From NCBI GenBank assembly GCA_963809965.1, contig CAWELU010000036.1, positions 101,174-165,173 of the forward strand: DNA of 64,000 nt. The letters run 5' to 3'. Positions 8,413 through 17,155 of the stretch are shown in pieces (the stretch's first letter is position 1; each line of letters begins with the position of its first letter). The notes beneath the pieces are model-generated. The model saw only the letters and a program-made list of their open reading frames with translations. It ran no database searches and was not told the DNA's origin. Position numbers and translations under genes: made by a program. Source of the DNA: CAIWHR01 sp963809965 (lineage in GTDB: Bacteria > Pseudomonadota > Gammaproteobacteria > Burkholderiales > Casimicrobiaceae).

Positions 8413-8462
8413 CGACGCGAGACGGAATCGGGTTGCCGCCGGCAGCCGCGATTTCCGATCCG

Positions 8463-8495
8463 GGGGGCAGGCGGCGACGCCTGCCCCCTTTCTCT
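8463..8495 (+). terminator. Intrinsic terminator after the parvulin gene
   Basis: GGGGGCAGGC (8463-8472), loop GGCGAC, GCCTGCCCCC (8479-8488) and then TTTCTCTT. Ten perfect base pairs followed by a T-rich tail. Confidence 0.85.
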
Positions 8496-8649
8496 TGGCG
8501 CGATTGCGAAGCACATTCGTCTACGCGATCCGGTGCGCGTTGAATGCTATCCTTCCGGCGCGGCACGACAGGGCGCGACGCCTAGCGTCGACGCCTCAGC
8601 AAACCAACCGCCGCAATCCGCGCCGCAACCAATACGCCGGGAGAAGCGC

Positions 8650-9114
8650 ATGGCGTTCATTCGCCACCCGAAGGATTTTTTCGCGGGCTTGCTATTCATC
8701 GCCTTCGGCGTCGCCTCGATCGCGATCGGCAGCAACTACCCGCTCGGCGCTGCCGCGCGGATGGGCGCCGGCTACTTTCCGCGCCTGCTCGGCATCCTGC
8801 TGATCAGCTTTGGCGCGATCATCGCGTTGCGCGGACTGAAGCTGCGGGGAGAGCCGATCAGGTTCGGCTCGCTGCGGCCGCTGGTGATCGTACTCGGCAG
8901 CGTCGTTCTATTCGGCCTGTTGAGCCCCCATATCGGCCTCGTCCTCGCCAGCATCATGTTGATCCTGGTGTCCAGCGCCGGAAGCTCCGAGTTCCGCTGG
9001 AAGGAGGCACTGGTCAGCGGCATCGTGCTCGCGATGGGCGCGGTCCTCGTTTTCATCTGGGGCCTCGGCCTGCAATTTTCCGTCTGGCCGCCGATATTGA
9101 GTAACGTACGCTGA
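8650..9114 (+). CDS. tctB: TctB family tripartite tricarboxylate transporter small membrane subunit
   Basis: 154-residue small permease subunit of a tripartite tricarboxylate transporter (TTT), which imports citrate, tartrate or related carboxylates with a periplasmic binding protein TctC. Seen: four hydrophobic segments (KDFFAGLLFIAFGVASIAIG, YFPRLLGILLISFGAIIAL, LVIVLGSVVLFGLL and the two C-terminal ones). The start at 8650 has GGGAGA nine bases upstream; an in-frame start at 8533 would add a hydrophilic tail unlike the family. The stop overlaps the tctA start (TGATG). No tctC is visible in this window. Confidence 0.88.
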   Translation: MAFIRHPKDFFAGLLFIAFGVASIAIGSNYPLGAAARMGAGYFPRLLGILLISFGAIIALRGLKLRGEPIRFGSLRPLVIVLGSVVLFGLLSPHIGLVLASIMLILVSSAGSSEFRWKEALVSGIVLAMGAVLVFIWGLGLQFSVWPPILSNVR

Positions 9115-10619
9115 TGGACCTGGTCGCCAACCTGGCCACGGGCTTCGGTGTCGCGCTGACGCCGGTCAACCTGCTCTACGCACTGGTGGGGTGCCTGCTC
9201 GGCACGCTGATCGGCGTGCTCCCCGGAATCGGCCCCGTCGCGACCATCGCGATGCTGTTGCCGATCACGTACGCGTTGCAGCCGGTCTCGGCGCTGATCA
9301 TGCTGGCGGGCATCTATTATGGAGCGCAGTACGGCGGCTCGACGACAGCGATCCTGGTCAATCTCCCCGGCGAAGCTGCGTCCGCAGTCACGTGCATCGA
9401 TGGTTACCAGATGGCGCGGCGCGGCCGAGCCGGCGCGGCGCTCGCGATCTCCGCGGTCGGCTCGTTCTTCGCTGGCTGCGTCGGGGTGTTGCTTCTGGCG
9501 TCGTTCGCCGTCCCGATGACCGAGCTTGCGCTCAAATTCGGTCCGGCCGAGTATTTTTCGCTGATGGTCCTCGGAATGATCGGCGCCGTTGTGCTCGCGC
9601 ATGGCTCGCTGATGAAGGCGATCGCGATGATCGTGCTGGGGCTGCTACTCGGCATCGTCGGCACGGACGTCAACTCCGGCCTGGCGCGTTTCACGTTCGC
9701 CATTCCGGAACTGACGGATGGCATCGGCACGGCGGTCGTTGCCATGGGTCTCTTCGGCTTCGCCGAAATCCTGGTCAACCTGGAACACAAGAGCGACCGC
9801 GATCTGCTGACCAATAAGCTCACGTCGCTGATGCCGAACCACGAGGAAATCCGACGCTCCATTCCCGCGGTGCTCCGCGGGACAGCGCTCGGGTCGTTTC
9901 TCGGCGTGCTCCCCGGTGGAGGGGCGATGCTGGCGTCATTTGCGTCCTATGGACTCGAAAAGAAGGTGTCGAAGCGTCCGCAGGAGTTCGGCAAGGGCGC
10001 CGTGGAAGGAGTCGCCGGTCCGGAGTCCGCGAACAACGCCGCGGCGCAGACCTCGTTCATTCCGCTGCTGACGCTCGGCATTCCGCCCAATGCGGTGATG
10101 GCGCTGATGGTCGGCGCGATGACGATCCACAATATCCAGCCGGGACCGCAGGTGATGACGTCGAATCCGGCGTTGTTCTGGGGGCTGATCGCGAGCATGT
10201 GGGTCGGCAACCTGATGCTTGTCGTGCTCAACCTGCCGCTTATCGGTATGTGGATCAAGCTGCTGACGGTGCCGTACCGGCTGCTGTATCCGGCCATCCT
10301 GCTGTTCTGTTGCATCGGCGTGTACAGCCTTTCGAACAACACGTTCGACGTCTACATGACCGTCGTGTTCGGTTTTCTCGGCTACGTCTTCGCGAAGCTC
10401 GAATGTGAGCCGGCGCCGCTGATTCTCGGTTTCGTTCTCGGCCCACTGATGGAGGAAAACCTCCGGCGCGCCATGCTGCTCTCACGCGGCGATCCGACAG
10501 TATTCGTGACGCGGCCGCTGTCGCTCGCGATGCTCGTCATTGCGGCGTGCCTGCTGCTCATCATCGTCGCCCCGAACATCCGAAGGAAGCGCCAGGACGT
10601 GTTCGTCGAAGAGACCTGA
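9114..10619 (+). CDS. tctA: TctA family tripartite tricarboxylate transporter large permease
   Basis: 501-residue large membrane subunit of the TTT importer, about the usual length. Seen: 11-12 hydrophobic segments and the family motifs GTLIGVLPGIGPVATIAMLL, YYGAQYGGSTTAILVNLPGE and, in the second half, LGVLPGGGAMLASFASYGLEK and PESANNAAAQTSFIPLLTLG. Glycine- and proline-rich loops of the two repeats are intact. Translationally coupled to tctB. The binding protein TctC is probably encoded elsewhere, as is usual in Burkholderiales with many TctC paralogues, so the substrate is unknown. Confidence 0.93.
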   Translation: MDLVANLATGFGVALTPVNLLYALVGCLLGTLIGVLPGIGPVATIAMLLPITYALQPVSALIMLAGIYYGAQYGGSTTAILVNLPGEAASAVTCIDGYQMARRGRAGAALAISAVGSFFAGCVGVLLLASFAVPMTELALKFGPAEYFSLMVLGMIGAVVLAHGSLMKAIAMIVLGLLLGIVGTDVNSGLARFTFAIPELTDGIGTAVVAMGLFGFAEILVNLEHKSDRDLLTNKLTSLMPNHEEIRRSIPAVLRGTALGSFLGVLPGGGAMLASFASYGLEKKVSKRPQEFGKGAVEGVAGPESANNAAAQTSFIPLLTLGIPPNAVMALMVGAMTIHNIQPGPQVMTSNPALFWGLIASMWVGNLMLVVLNLPLIGMWIKLLTVPYRLLYPAILLFCCIGVYSLSNNTFDVYMTVVFGFLGYVFAKLECEPAPLILGFVLGPLMEENLRRAMLLSRGDPTVFVTRPLSLAMLVIAACLLLIIVAPNIRRKRQDVFVEET

Positions 10620-10737
10620 GCATGCAGCACGGCCGGCCGCCGCAGGCAGGAGAGCTTTCCGCCTGCCCTCCGCTCGCGAGATCGCTGAAACGGATCGCGG
10701 CGGCGCGAGACAGCTAGCCGGCCCCCCGCGCTCCGTG

Positions 10738-12483
10738 CTACGAACCCGGAAGGTCGCAGCAGCGCTCGGCAGTCGATGAAGGAGAAAGTACGGCGCCGGT
10801 CACCGCGTTGGGACGGTAGACGGTACAACCCTTGAGACCAAGCACGTTCGCGCGCCGGTAGATCGCGGCAAACTCGGCGAAGGGGATGTCGGCCGGAACA
10901 TTGACCGTCTTCGCGATCGCGTTGTCCACGTACGCCTGCAGTGCGCCTTGCATCGCAAGTTGCGCTTCGGCGGTGACGTCGCGAACGGTGACGAACGCCT
11001 CCGAAAGCGGCTCGGTTCCGCACAGCTTGTCGCGTATGGTGAGCGCGTAGCAATCGACGGGAGCATTCAGGATGGACCCGTCCGGTTGCCGAACCTTCCG
11101 CCCGTACGAAAGCGCATAGACCGGCTCGACGCCGCTCGACACGTTTCCGGCGAGAAGGCTGATCGTTCCGGCCGGCGCGATCGCCGTGAGGTGACTGTTG
11201 CGGATCCCGCACCGCGCGATCTGCGCCTGCAGGGACGCCGGGAGTCCGCGCACGAATGGTGCAGCGAGATAGCGTTCCCGATCGTACAGCGGGAACGGCC
11301 CCTTGTCCGTGGCCAGCTCGACGGACGCTGCATAGGCTTCCTCGGTCACGGTTCGCATCGTTTCGGCGGCCACGCTCAGCGCTTCGGCGCTGTCGTAGCG
11401 CAACCCCAGCATGATCAACGCGTCGGCCAGTCCCGTGATACCGAGACCCAGACGCCGGGAGGCACGCGCGGTGGTCGCGTGTTGGGGCAGCGGAAAGCCC
11501 GAGATCTCGTAGACGTTATCGAGCATTCGGACGGCGATCCTGGCCGTGTCCGCGAGACCCGGGAGATCGAGCCGGGCCTCGCTCGTGAACGGCGCATCGA
11601 CGAAGCGGGTCAGGTTGAGCGAGCCCAGGTCGCAGGCGCCGTAGGGCGGCAACGGGATCTCGCCGCAGGGATTCGTGGCGCTGATGGTTTCCGCGTAACC
11701 GAGGTTGTCGAGCGCACGCACACGATCGATGAAGATCACGCCCGGCTCGGCGCATTCATACGCGCCGCGTACGATGCTTTCCCACAAGTCACGCGCACGA
11801 ACCGCGCGCAGCATGTGCCGTCCGGATCCGTCCGCCGGAAACACGAGCGGCCATTCCAAGTCCCCATCGACCGCATGGAGGAACCCATCGGTGATCAGTA
11901 CCGAGAGATTGAAGCGGGTCAGCGCACCCGACATCCGTTTGGCGGCCACGAACGCCTCGATATCCGGGTGGTTGCAGCGCAGCGTCGCCATCATTGCGCC
12001 GCGCCGCGCACCGGTCGACTGTACGGTCGCGCACATCGCGTCCCAGACGTGCATGAAGGAGACCGGCCCCGAAGCGACGGTGCCCGACGCGTCGGCGGCC
12101 GTTCCGCAGGGTCGCAGCGGCGAAAAATCGTACCCGACGCCGCCGCCTTGCTGCATGGTCAGCGCGCCCTCGCGCAGCGCATCGAAAATGCCGTCGAGCG
12201 TGTCCTCGACGACGCCCATCACGAAGCAGTTGAACAGCGTGACCCGGCGCCCGGTCCCGGCGCCGGCAAGGATGCGTCCGCCTGGAAGAAAGCGGAAATC
12301 CGCCAGCGCATCGACGAAGCGGCGCTCCCAAAGCGCCTGGTCACGCGGTTCGGCGGACGCGAGTGCCCGTGCGACGCGCACCCACGTGCCGTCGATGTCC
12401 GGTTCCGCGGCACCGCCGGCTGGCTGAAAACGGTAGCGACTCGTCCAGATCGTTTCGGCCAGCCGATTCGTAAAGGCGGTCAT
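10738..12483 (-). CDS. nrdJ: Adenosylcobalamin-dependent (class II) ribonucleotide reductase
   Basis: 581-residue class II ribonucleoside-diphosphate reductase that makes deoxynucleotides with or without oxygen using vitamin B12. Seen: the first redox cysteine Cys86 in LFNCFVMG, QGGGVGYDFS, the radical-site segment NPCGEIPLPPYG with Cys273, and SLNLTRFVD. The protein is short: it lacks the usual C-terminal zinc-ribbon/CxxC tail and ends in an adjacent Cys-Cys pair (ERCCDLPGS). There is no ATP-cone. The gene lies 33 bp downstream of the gamma-carbonic anhydrase gene and converges on tctA. Confidence 0.92.
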   Translation of the reverse strand: MTAFTNRLAETIWTSRYRFQPAGGAAEPDIDGTWVRVARALASAEPRDQALWERRFVDALADFRFLPGGRILAGAGTGRRVTLFNCFVMGVVEDTLDGIFDALREGALTMQQGGGVGYDFSPLRPCGTAADASGTVASGPVSFMHVWDAMCATVQSTGARRGAMMATLRCNHPDIEAFVAAKRMSGALTRFNLSVLITDGFLHAVDGDLEWPLVFPADGSGRHMLRAVRARDLWESIVRGAYECAEPGVIFIDRVRALDNLGYAETISATNPCGEIPLPPYGACDLGSLNLTRFVDAPFTSEARLDLPGLADTARIAVRMLDNVYEISGFPLPQHATTARASRRLGLGITGLADALIMLGLRYDSAEALSVAAETMRTVTEEAYAASVELATDKGPFPLYDRERYLAAPFVRGLPASLQAQIARCGIRNSHLTAIAPAGTISLLAGNVSSGVEPVYALSYGRKVRQPDGSILNAPVDCYALTIRDKLCGTEPLSEAFVTVRDVTAEAQLAMQGALQAYVDNAIAKTVNVPADIPFAEFAAIYRRANVLGLKGCTVYRPNAVTGAVLSPSSTAERCCDLPGS

Positions 12484-12516
12484 GGGGTCCGCGCGGATAT
12501 GAGGTTGCGCCGGGAA

Positions 12517-13131
12517 TCAGCCGCGCTTTGCCTTCCGCTCGGACAGCGGCAACAGCACCGGCAAGTCGAGCGTCCTGCGGCCGGGCTCCGGCGCCGCGAG
12601 CGGAGTCGTGGCACGCAGTGTGGCGAGGCTGCGGCGGGTCAACTGGTGATAGGCTTCGGTGCCCTCGACCTTCCAGGCGAGTTCCTCGTCGGTAAGGGCA
12701 CGGATCACGCGAGCCGGCATGCCCGCCACCAGCATCCGCGGCGGGACGATCATTTCCGCCTTGACGAACGCCATCGCCGCGACGATCGCCGACTCGCCGA
12801 TCACCGCGTTGTCGTTGATAACCGCGTTCATTCCGACCAGCGCATTGCGCTTGACCGTACAACCGTGCAGCACGGCCCCGTGACCGATGTGGCCGTTCTC
12901 CTCGACGATCGTCTCGTTGCCTGGATACGCGTGGAGGATGCAGGTGTCCTGCACGTTGGCCCCCGCGTGGATCGTCAGTCGGCCGAAATCTCCGCGCAGG
13001 CACGCAACGGGACCGATGTAGCAGCGTGGGCCGACAATGACGTCGCCGATCAGCACTGCCGAGGGGTGCACATACGCCGTCGGGTCCACGACGGGCGTCA
13101 CACCGTCGATCTCGTATACCGTCAGAGTCAT
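12517..13131 (-). CDS. PaaY/CaiE-like gamma-carbonic anhydrase family protein
   Basis: 204-residue left-handed beta-helix (hexapeptide repeat) protein. Seen: repeated hexapeptides from VDPTAYVHPSAVLIGDV onwards, conserved zinc-site histidines (CILHAYPGNE, GHIGHGAVLHGC), and the C-terminal GTEAYHQLTRR helix that is typical of PaaY, a thioesterase/hydrolase of phenylacetate degradation, and of CaiE. No other paa gene is nearby, so a housekeeping gamma-carbonic anhydrase-like role is equally possible. It sits between purL (79 bp upstream) and nrdJ on the same strand. Confidence 0.82.
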   Translation of the reverse strand: MTLTVYEIDGVTPVVDPTAYVHPSAVLIGDVIVGPRCYIGPVACLRGDFGRLTIHAGANVQDTCILHAYPGNETIVEENGHIGHGAVLHGCTVKRNALVGMNAVINDNAVIGESAIVAAMAFVKAEMIVPPRMLVAGMPARVIRALTDEELAWKVEGTEAYHQLTRRSLATLRATTPLAAPEPGRRTLDLPVLLPLSERKAKRG

Positions 13132-13210
13132 CCTGATTCTCCGTCTTGCGGCAGCGTCCGTTCCCGCTTCACGCCAACGCGTCCGTGGCCGATCGCCGCA
13201 TCATGATCCC

Positions 13211-16200
13211 TTATCCGAGCCAGGCGCGCGCGTTTCGGAACATCCGCATCCACGGCGAATCCTCGCCCCATCCATCCGGATGCCAGGACAGCTGCACGGT
13301 GCGAAACACGCGCTCCGGGTGTGGCATCAGGATCGTGAAACGGCCGTCGGCGGTGGTGATCCCGGTGATCCCCTGCGGTGAGCCATTCGCGTTGAAAGGA
13401 TAGCGTTCCGTCGCGGTCCCGGCATTGTCGACGAACCGCACTGTGACGCAAGCTTCGGCGGCGGCAAGCTGCGCCGCGTCGCCGAACTCGGCGTAGCCCT
13501 CGCCGTGCGCGGTCGCGACCGGAATCCGGCTTCCCTCCATGCCCAGAAAAAACAGTGATGGCGAACGGAGTACCTCGAGCAACGCCAACCGCGCCTCGAA
13601 TTGCTCGGACTTGTTCCGGACGAAGCGCGGCCAGTGGGCGGTGCCGGGAATCAGCTCGTGCAGGTTGCTCATCATCTGGCAACCGTTGCACACGCCGAGC
13701 GCGAAGGTTTCGCTGCGGTTGAAGAATGCCGCGAACTCGTCGCGGGCGCGGGCATTGAACAGGATCGACTTGGCCCAGCCTTCCCCGGCTCCGAGCACGT
13801 CGCCGTAGGAAAAACCGCCGCACGCCGCGAAACCGGCGAATTCGACGAGCGAGCGTCGACCGGCCAGGATGTCGCTCATATGCACGTCGAACGCAGCGAA
13901 TCCGGCCCGGTCGAATGCCGCCGCCATCTCGACCTGTCCGTTGACACCCTGCTCCCTCAGGATCGCAATCGCAGGCCTGGCTCCCGTGGCAATGTAAGGC
14001 GCGGCAATATCCTCCGCCGGATCGAAGGTGAGCACCGGCACGATGCCGTCGTCGGAGCCATCCAATATCCGGTCGTATTCCTCATCCGCCGCCTCCGGAT
14101 TGTCCCGCAGGCGCTGCAACTCGTGCGTCGTCGCGGACCAGGCGCGATGCAGATCGACGCGACTTTCATCGAGGATCGTGCCGCCGTCGATCGCGATTCG
14201 GATGCGGTTCCCACGCACGGGAGTTCCGATCGCCTGCGCCGCAAGACCTGCGTTAGTCAACCGGGAAACGACGCCGTCGCGGTCGCTGGCGCTGATCTGG
14301 ACGACCGCCCCGAGCTCCTCTGCGAACAACGCGGACAACGGGTCGGCGCCAAGGCGATCGAGTGCGATCGAAAGCCCGCAGCGGGTCGCAAAGGCCATTT
14401 CGCACAACGTTGCGAAGAGCCCGCCATCGGCGATGTCGTGATAGGCAAGCAGCCTTCCTTCTGCCGCGAACGCCTGAATCGCACCGAAGAAGGCGACCAG
14501 GCGCGCCGGGTCGTCGAGGTCCGGCGCCACGTTGCCGAGTTGCGCGCAGACTTGAGCGAGCGCCGAACCCCCGAGACGATGCTTGCCCGCGCCGAGATCG
14601 ATCCACAGCAGCACGCTGTCGCCGCGATCGAGCCGCAGCAGGGGTGTGAGCACGCGTCTCGCATCGGGAACCGGGGCGAAACTGGACACGATCAACGACA
14701 ACGGTGCCGTTACGGCGCAGTCGCGGCCGTCGTCACGCCAGGTGGTGCGCATCGACATCGAGTCCTTCCCGACCGGTATGGCGATGCCCAGCGCAGGACA
14801 GAGTTCCATGCCCACGGCGCGCACGGTGTCGTAGAGCGCCGCGTCTTCGCCCGGATGCCCGGCCGCCGCCATCCAGTTCGCGGAGAGCTTGATGTCGGAA
14901 ATCCGACGGATGCCGGCGGCGGCGATGTTCGTGATGGCCTCCGCCACAGCCATCCGGCCGGAGGCTGGCGCGTCGATCAATGCCAGCGGCGTGCGCTCGC
15001 CCATCGCCATCGCCTCACCCGCATAGCCGTCGAAATCCATCAACGTCACCGCAACGTCAGCGACCGGCACCTGCCATGGGCCGACCATCGGATCTCGCGT
15101 GCAGAGGCCACCGACCGTGCGGTCGCCGATCGTGACGAGAAACGTCTTGTCGGCGACCGCTGGAAACTGCAGCACTCGATATGCGGCGTCGCGCACGGCA
15201 ATGCCTGACAGATTCAGCGGGCGCAACGCGCGTGCGACGTGCGCGACATTGCGCGTCATCTTCGGCGGCTTGCCGAGCAACACCTCGAGGTCCATGTCCA
15301 CCGGGCGGTTGCCGTAGTGCGGATCGGCGACCACGAGCCGTTGCCGGGCGGTCGCCGTTCCGACGACCGCAAACGGGCAGCGCTCGCGCTCGCAGATCGC
15401 GCGAAATCGTGCGAGGTCCTCGGGCACGACGGCGAGCACGTAGCGCTCCTGCGCCTCGTTGCACCAGATCTCGCGCGGCGCCATTCCCGGCTCCTCGGAG
15501 GGCACCTGGCGAAGATCGAACACCGCGCCGGCACCGCCGCCGTGAACGAGCTCCGGAAACGCGTTGGAAAGCCCGCCGGCGCCCACGTCGTGGATCGAGC
15601 GTATCGGATTCGCGGCCCCCAGCTGCCAGCATCGATCGATCACCTCCTGTGCCCGGCGCTGGATTTCGGCATTGCCGCGCTGGACCGAATCGAAGTCGAG
15701 ATCGGCGGTATTGGCGCCAGTCGCCATCGAAGACGCGGCGCCGCCGCCCATGCCGATCAGCATGCCGGGACCGCCCAACTGGATCAGCAGCGTGCCTTCC
15801 GGAAGCGGCTGCTTCCCTGTGTGGTCAGCCCGGATGTTGCCCAGCCCTCCCGCAATCATGATCGGCTTGTGATAGCCACGCACCTCACCGGCGACGTCGA
15901 GCTCGAAGGTCCGGAAATAACCGGCGAGATTGGGACGCCCGAACTCGTTGTTGAACGTCGCCGCCCCGATCGGGCCGTCGCGCATGATGTCGAGCGCCGA
16001 GGCGATGCGATCCGGCTTTCCAAGAGGCGGCTCCCACGGCTGCGGCAGCGCGGGCAGCCGCAGGTGGGACACCGTGAATCCGGTAAGCCCCGCTTTCGGC
16101 TTCGCGCCGATTCCCGTCGCGCCCTCGTCGCGGATCTCGCCGCCTGAGCCCGTGGCGGCGCCGGGGAACGGGGCGATCGCGGTGGGGTGATTGTGCGTCT

Positions 16201-17098
16201 CGACCTTCATTACGGTGTGCGTGGCCTCCGCGTGCGCAGCGTAACGACCATCGGAACCCGGATAGAACCGGCGCACGGTCGCACCTTCCATCACGGCGGC
16301 ATTGTCGGCGTAGGCGACGATGGTTCCCTGCGGATTCGCCACGTGGGTATTGCGGATCATCGCGAAGAGGCTTCGTTGCTGTTCCACGCCGTCGACGACC
16401 CACTGCGCATTGAAGATCTTGTGCCGGCAGTGCTCGGAGTTCGCCTGCGCGAACATCATCAGCTCGACGTCGGTCGGATCGCGCCCCGCCCGGCGGAAAT
16501 TCTCGGCGAGGTAGTCGATCTCGTCCTCGGCGAGCGCGAGCCCGAGATCCGCGTTGGCCCGCACGATCGCCATGCGACCCTCCAGCGCCAACGGGATCGT
16601 CGCGAGCGGCTTCGGCGGGTAGTGCGCGAACAACGCCCGCGCCTCGTCCAGGTCAGCGAGCACGACCTCGGTCATGCGGTCGTGAATCAGTGGCAGAAGG
16701 TGCGTCCGGTCGTCGGCCGAGAGCTCGTGTCCGCCGTCGACGTCGACGCGATAGGCGACGCCGCGCTCGATACGCCGGATCGCGGACAGTCCGCAGTTGC
16801 GCGCGATATCCGTCGCCTTCGACGCCCAGGGGGAAATCGTCCCCGGACGCGGGACGACCAGCAGGAGCTGGCCATGTTCCGCATGCATGAGCTCGCGGGG
16901 ACCATAGGTCAGCAGCCGTTCGAGGGTGTTGCGCTCGCGCTCGGCCAGCGGACGGTCACACTCGGCAAAGTGCCAGAACGACGCGGCAAGCGCGGCGACG
17001 CGATGTCCCGGATGGGCGGCTGCAAGGCCTGCAAGCAACTTGGCGACGCGGAACGGCGACAACGCCGAGCGTCCGCGCAGCGAAAGTAGTTCGGCCAT
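13211..17098 (-). CDS. purL: Phosphoribosylformylglycinamidine synthase
   Basis: 1295-residue single-chain FGAM synthase, the same length as the Escherichia coli enzyme; it converts FGAR, glutamine and ATP to FGAM in purine synthesis. Seen: N-terminal PurS-like region, linker, the two AIRS-type synthase halves (DVELMMFAQANSEHCRHKIF, ETHNHPTAIAPFPGAATGSG, GAGGLSNAFPELVHGGG), and a C-terminal glutamine amidotransferase with nucleophile Cys1137 in LGVCNGCQMM and the final PHPERVFRTVQLSWHP. It is followed by the PaaY-like gene and preceded by guaC on the same strand. Confidence 0.97.
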   Translation of the reverse strand: MAELLSLRGRSALSPFRVAKLLAGLAAAHPGHRVAALAASFWHFAECDRPLAERERNTLERLLTYGPRELMHAEHGQLLLVVPRPGTISPWASKATDIARNCGLSAIRRIERGVAYRVDVDGGHELSADDRTHLLPLIHDRMTEVVLADLDEARALFAHYPPKPLATIPLALEGRMAIVRANADLGLALAEDEIDYLAENFRRAGRDPTDVELMMFAQANSEHCRHKIFNAQWVVDGVEQQRSLFAMIRNTHVANPQGTIVAYADNAAVMEGATVRRFYPGSDGRYAAHAEATHTVMKVETHNHPTAIAPFPGAATGSGGEIRDEGATGIGAKPKAGLTGFTVSHLRLPALPQPWEPPLGKPDRIASALDIMRDGPIGAATFNNEFGRPNLAGYFRTFELDVAGEVRGYHKPIMIAGGLGNIRADHTGKQPLPEGTLLIQLGGPGMLIGMGGGAASSMATGANTADLDFDSVQRGNAEIQRRAQEVIDRCWQLGAANPIRSIHDVGAGGLSNAFPELVHGGGAGAVFDLRQVPSEEPGMAPREIWCNEAQERYVLAVVPEDLARFRAICERERCPFAVVGTATARQRLVVADPHYGNRPVDMDLEVLLGKPPKMTRNVAHVARALRPLNLSGIAVRDAAYRVLQFPAVADKTFLVTIGDRTVGGLCTRDPMVGPWQVPVADVAVTLMDFDGYAGEAMAMGERTPLALIDAPASGRMAVAEAITNIAAAGIRRISDIKLSANWMAAAGHPGEDAALYDTVRAVGMELCPALGIAIPVGKDSMSMRTTWRDDGRDCAVTAPLSLIVSSFAPVPDARRVLTPLLRLDRGDSVLLWIDLGAGKHRLGGSALAQVCAQLGNVAPDLDDPARLVAFFGAIQAFAAEGRLLAYHDIADGGLFATLCEMAFATRCGLSIALDRLGADPLSALFAEELGAVVQISASDRDGVVSRLTNAGLAAQAIGTPVRGNRIRIAIDGGTILDESRVDLHRAWSATTHELQRLRDNPEAADEEYDRILDGSDDGIVPVLTFDPAEDIAAPYIATGARPAIAILREQGVNGQVEMAAAFDRAGFAAFDVHMSDILAGRRSLVEFAGFAACGGFSYGDVLGAGEGWAKSILFNARARDEFAAFFNRSETFALGVCNGCQMMSNLHELIPGTAHWPRFVRNKSEQFEARLALLEVLRSPSLFFLGMEGSRIPVATAHGEGYAEFGDAAQLAAAEACVTVRFVDNAGTATERYPFNANGSPQGITGITTADGRFTILMPHPERVFRTVQLSWHPDGWGEDSPWMRMFRNARAWLG

Positions 17099-17123
17099 CG
17101 CGGAAGGGGAATCGGAAAACGCG

Positions 17124-17129
17124 ATTATA
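17124..17129 (-). promoter_or_regulatory. -10 TATAAT upstream of purL
   Basis: Perfect TATAAT on the minus strand 25 bp before the purL start, giving a leader of roughly 19 nt. The -35 is not obvious. It lies in the 57-bp gap between guaC and purL, suggesting purL can be expressed on its own. Confidence 0.4.
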
Positions 17130-17155
17130 CGCTGCCGATTCCCGACTTCCCCACA

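Noticed and set aside
10620..10737. Intrinsic terminator between tctA and nrdJ
   Set aside because: A short GCAGGC/GCCTGC pairing exists but there is no T run on either side.
12484..12516. Cobalamin riboswitch upstream of the B12-dependent reductase
   Set aside because: The gap to the upstream gene is only 33 bp, too short for the aptamer.
10948..13206. Long plus-strand frame (752 codons) over nrdJ and the PaaY-like gene
   Set aside because: Antisense shadow of two well supported minus-strand genes; Arg/Asp-rich translation without motifs.
13601..15208. Long plus-strand frame (535 codons) inside purL
   Set aside because: Antisense to an intact 1295-residue PurL.
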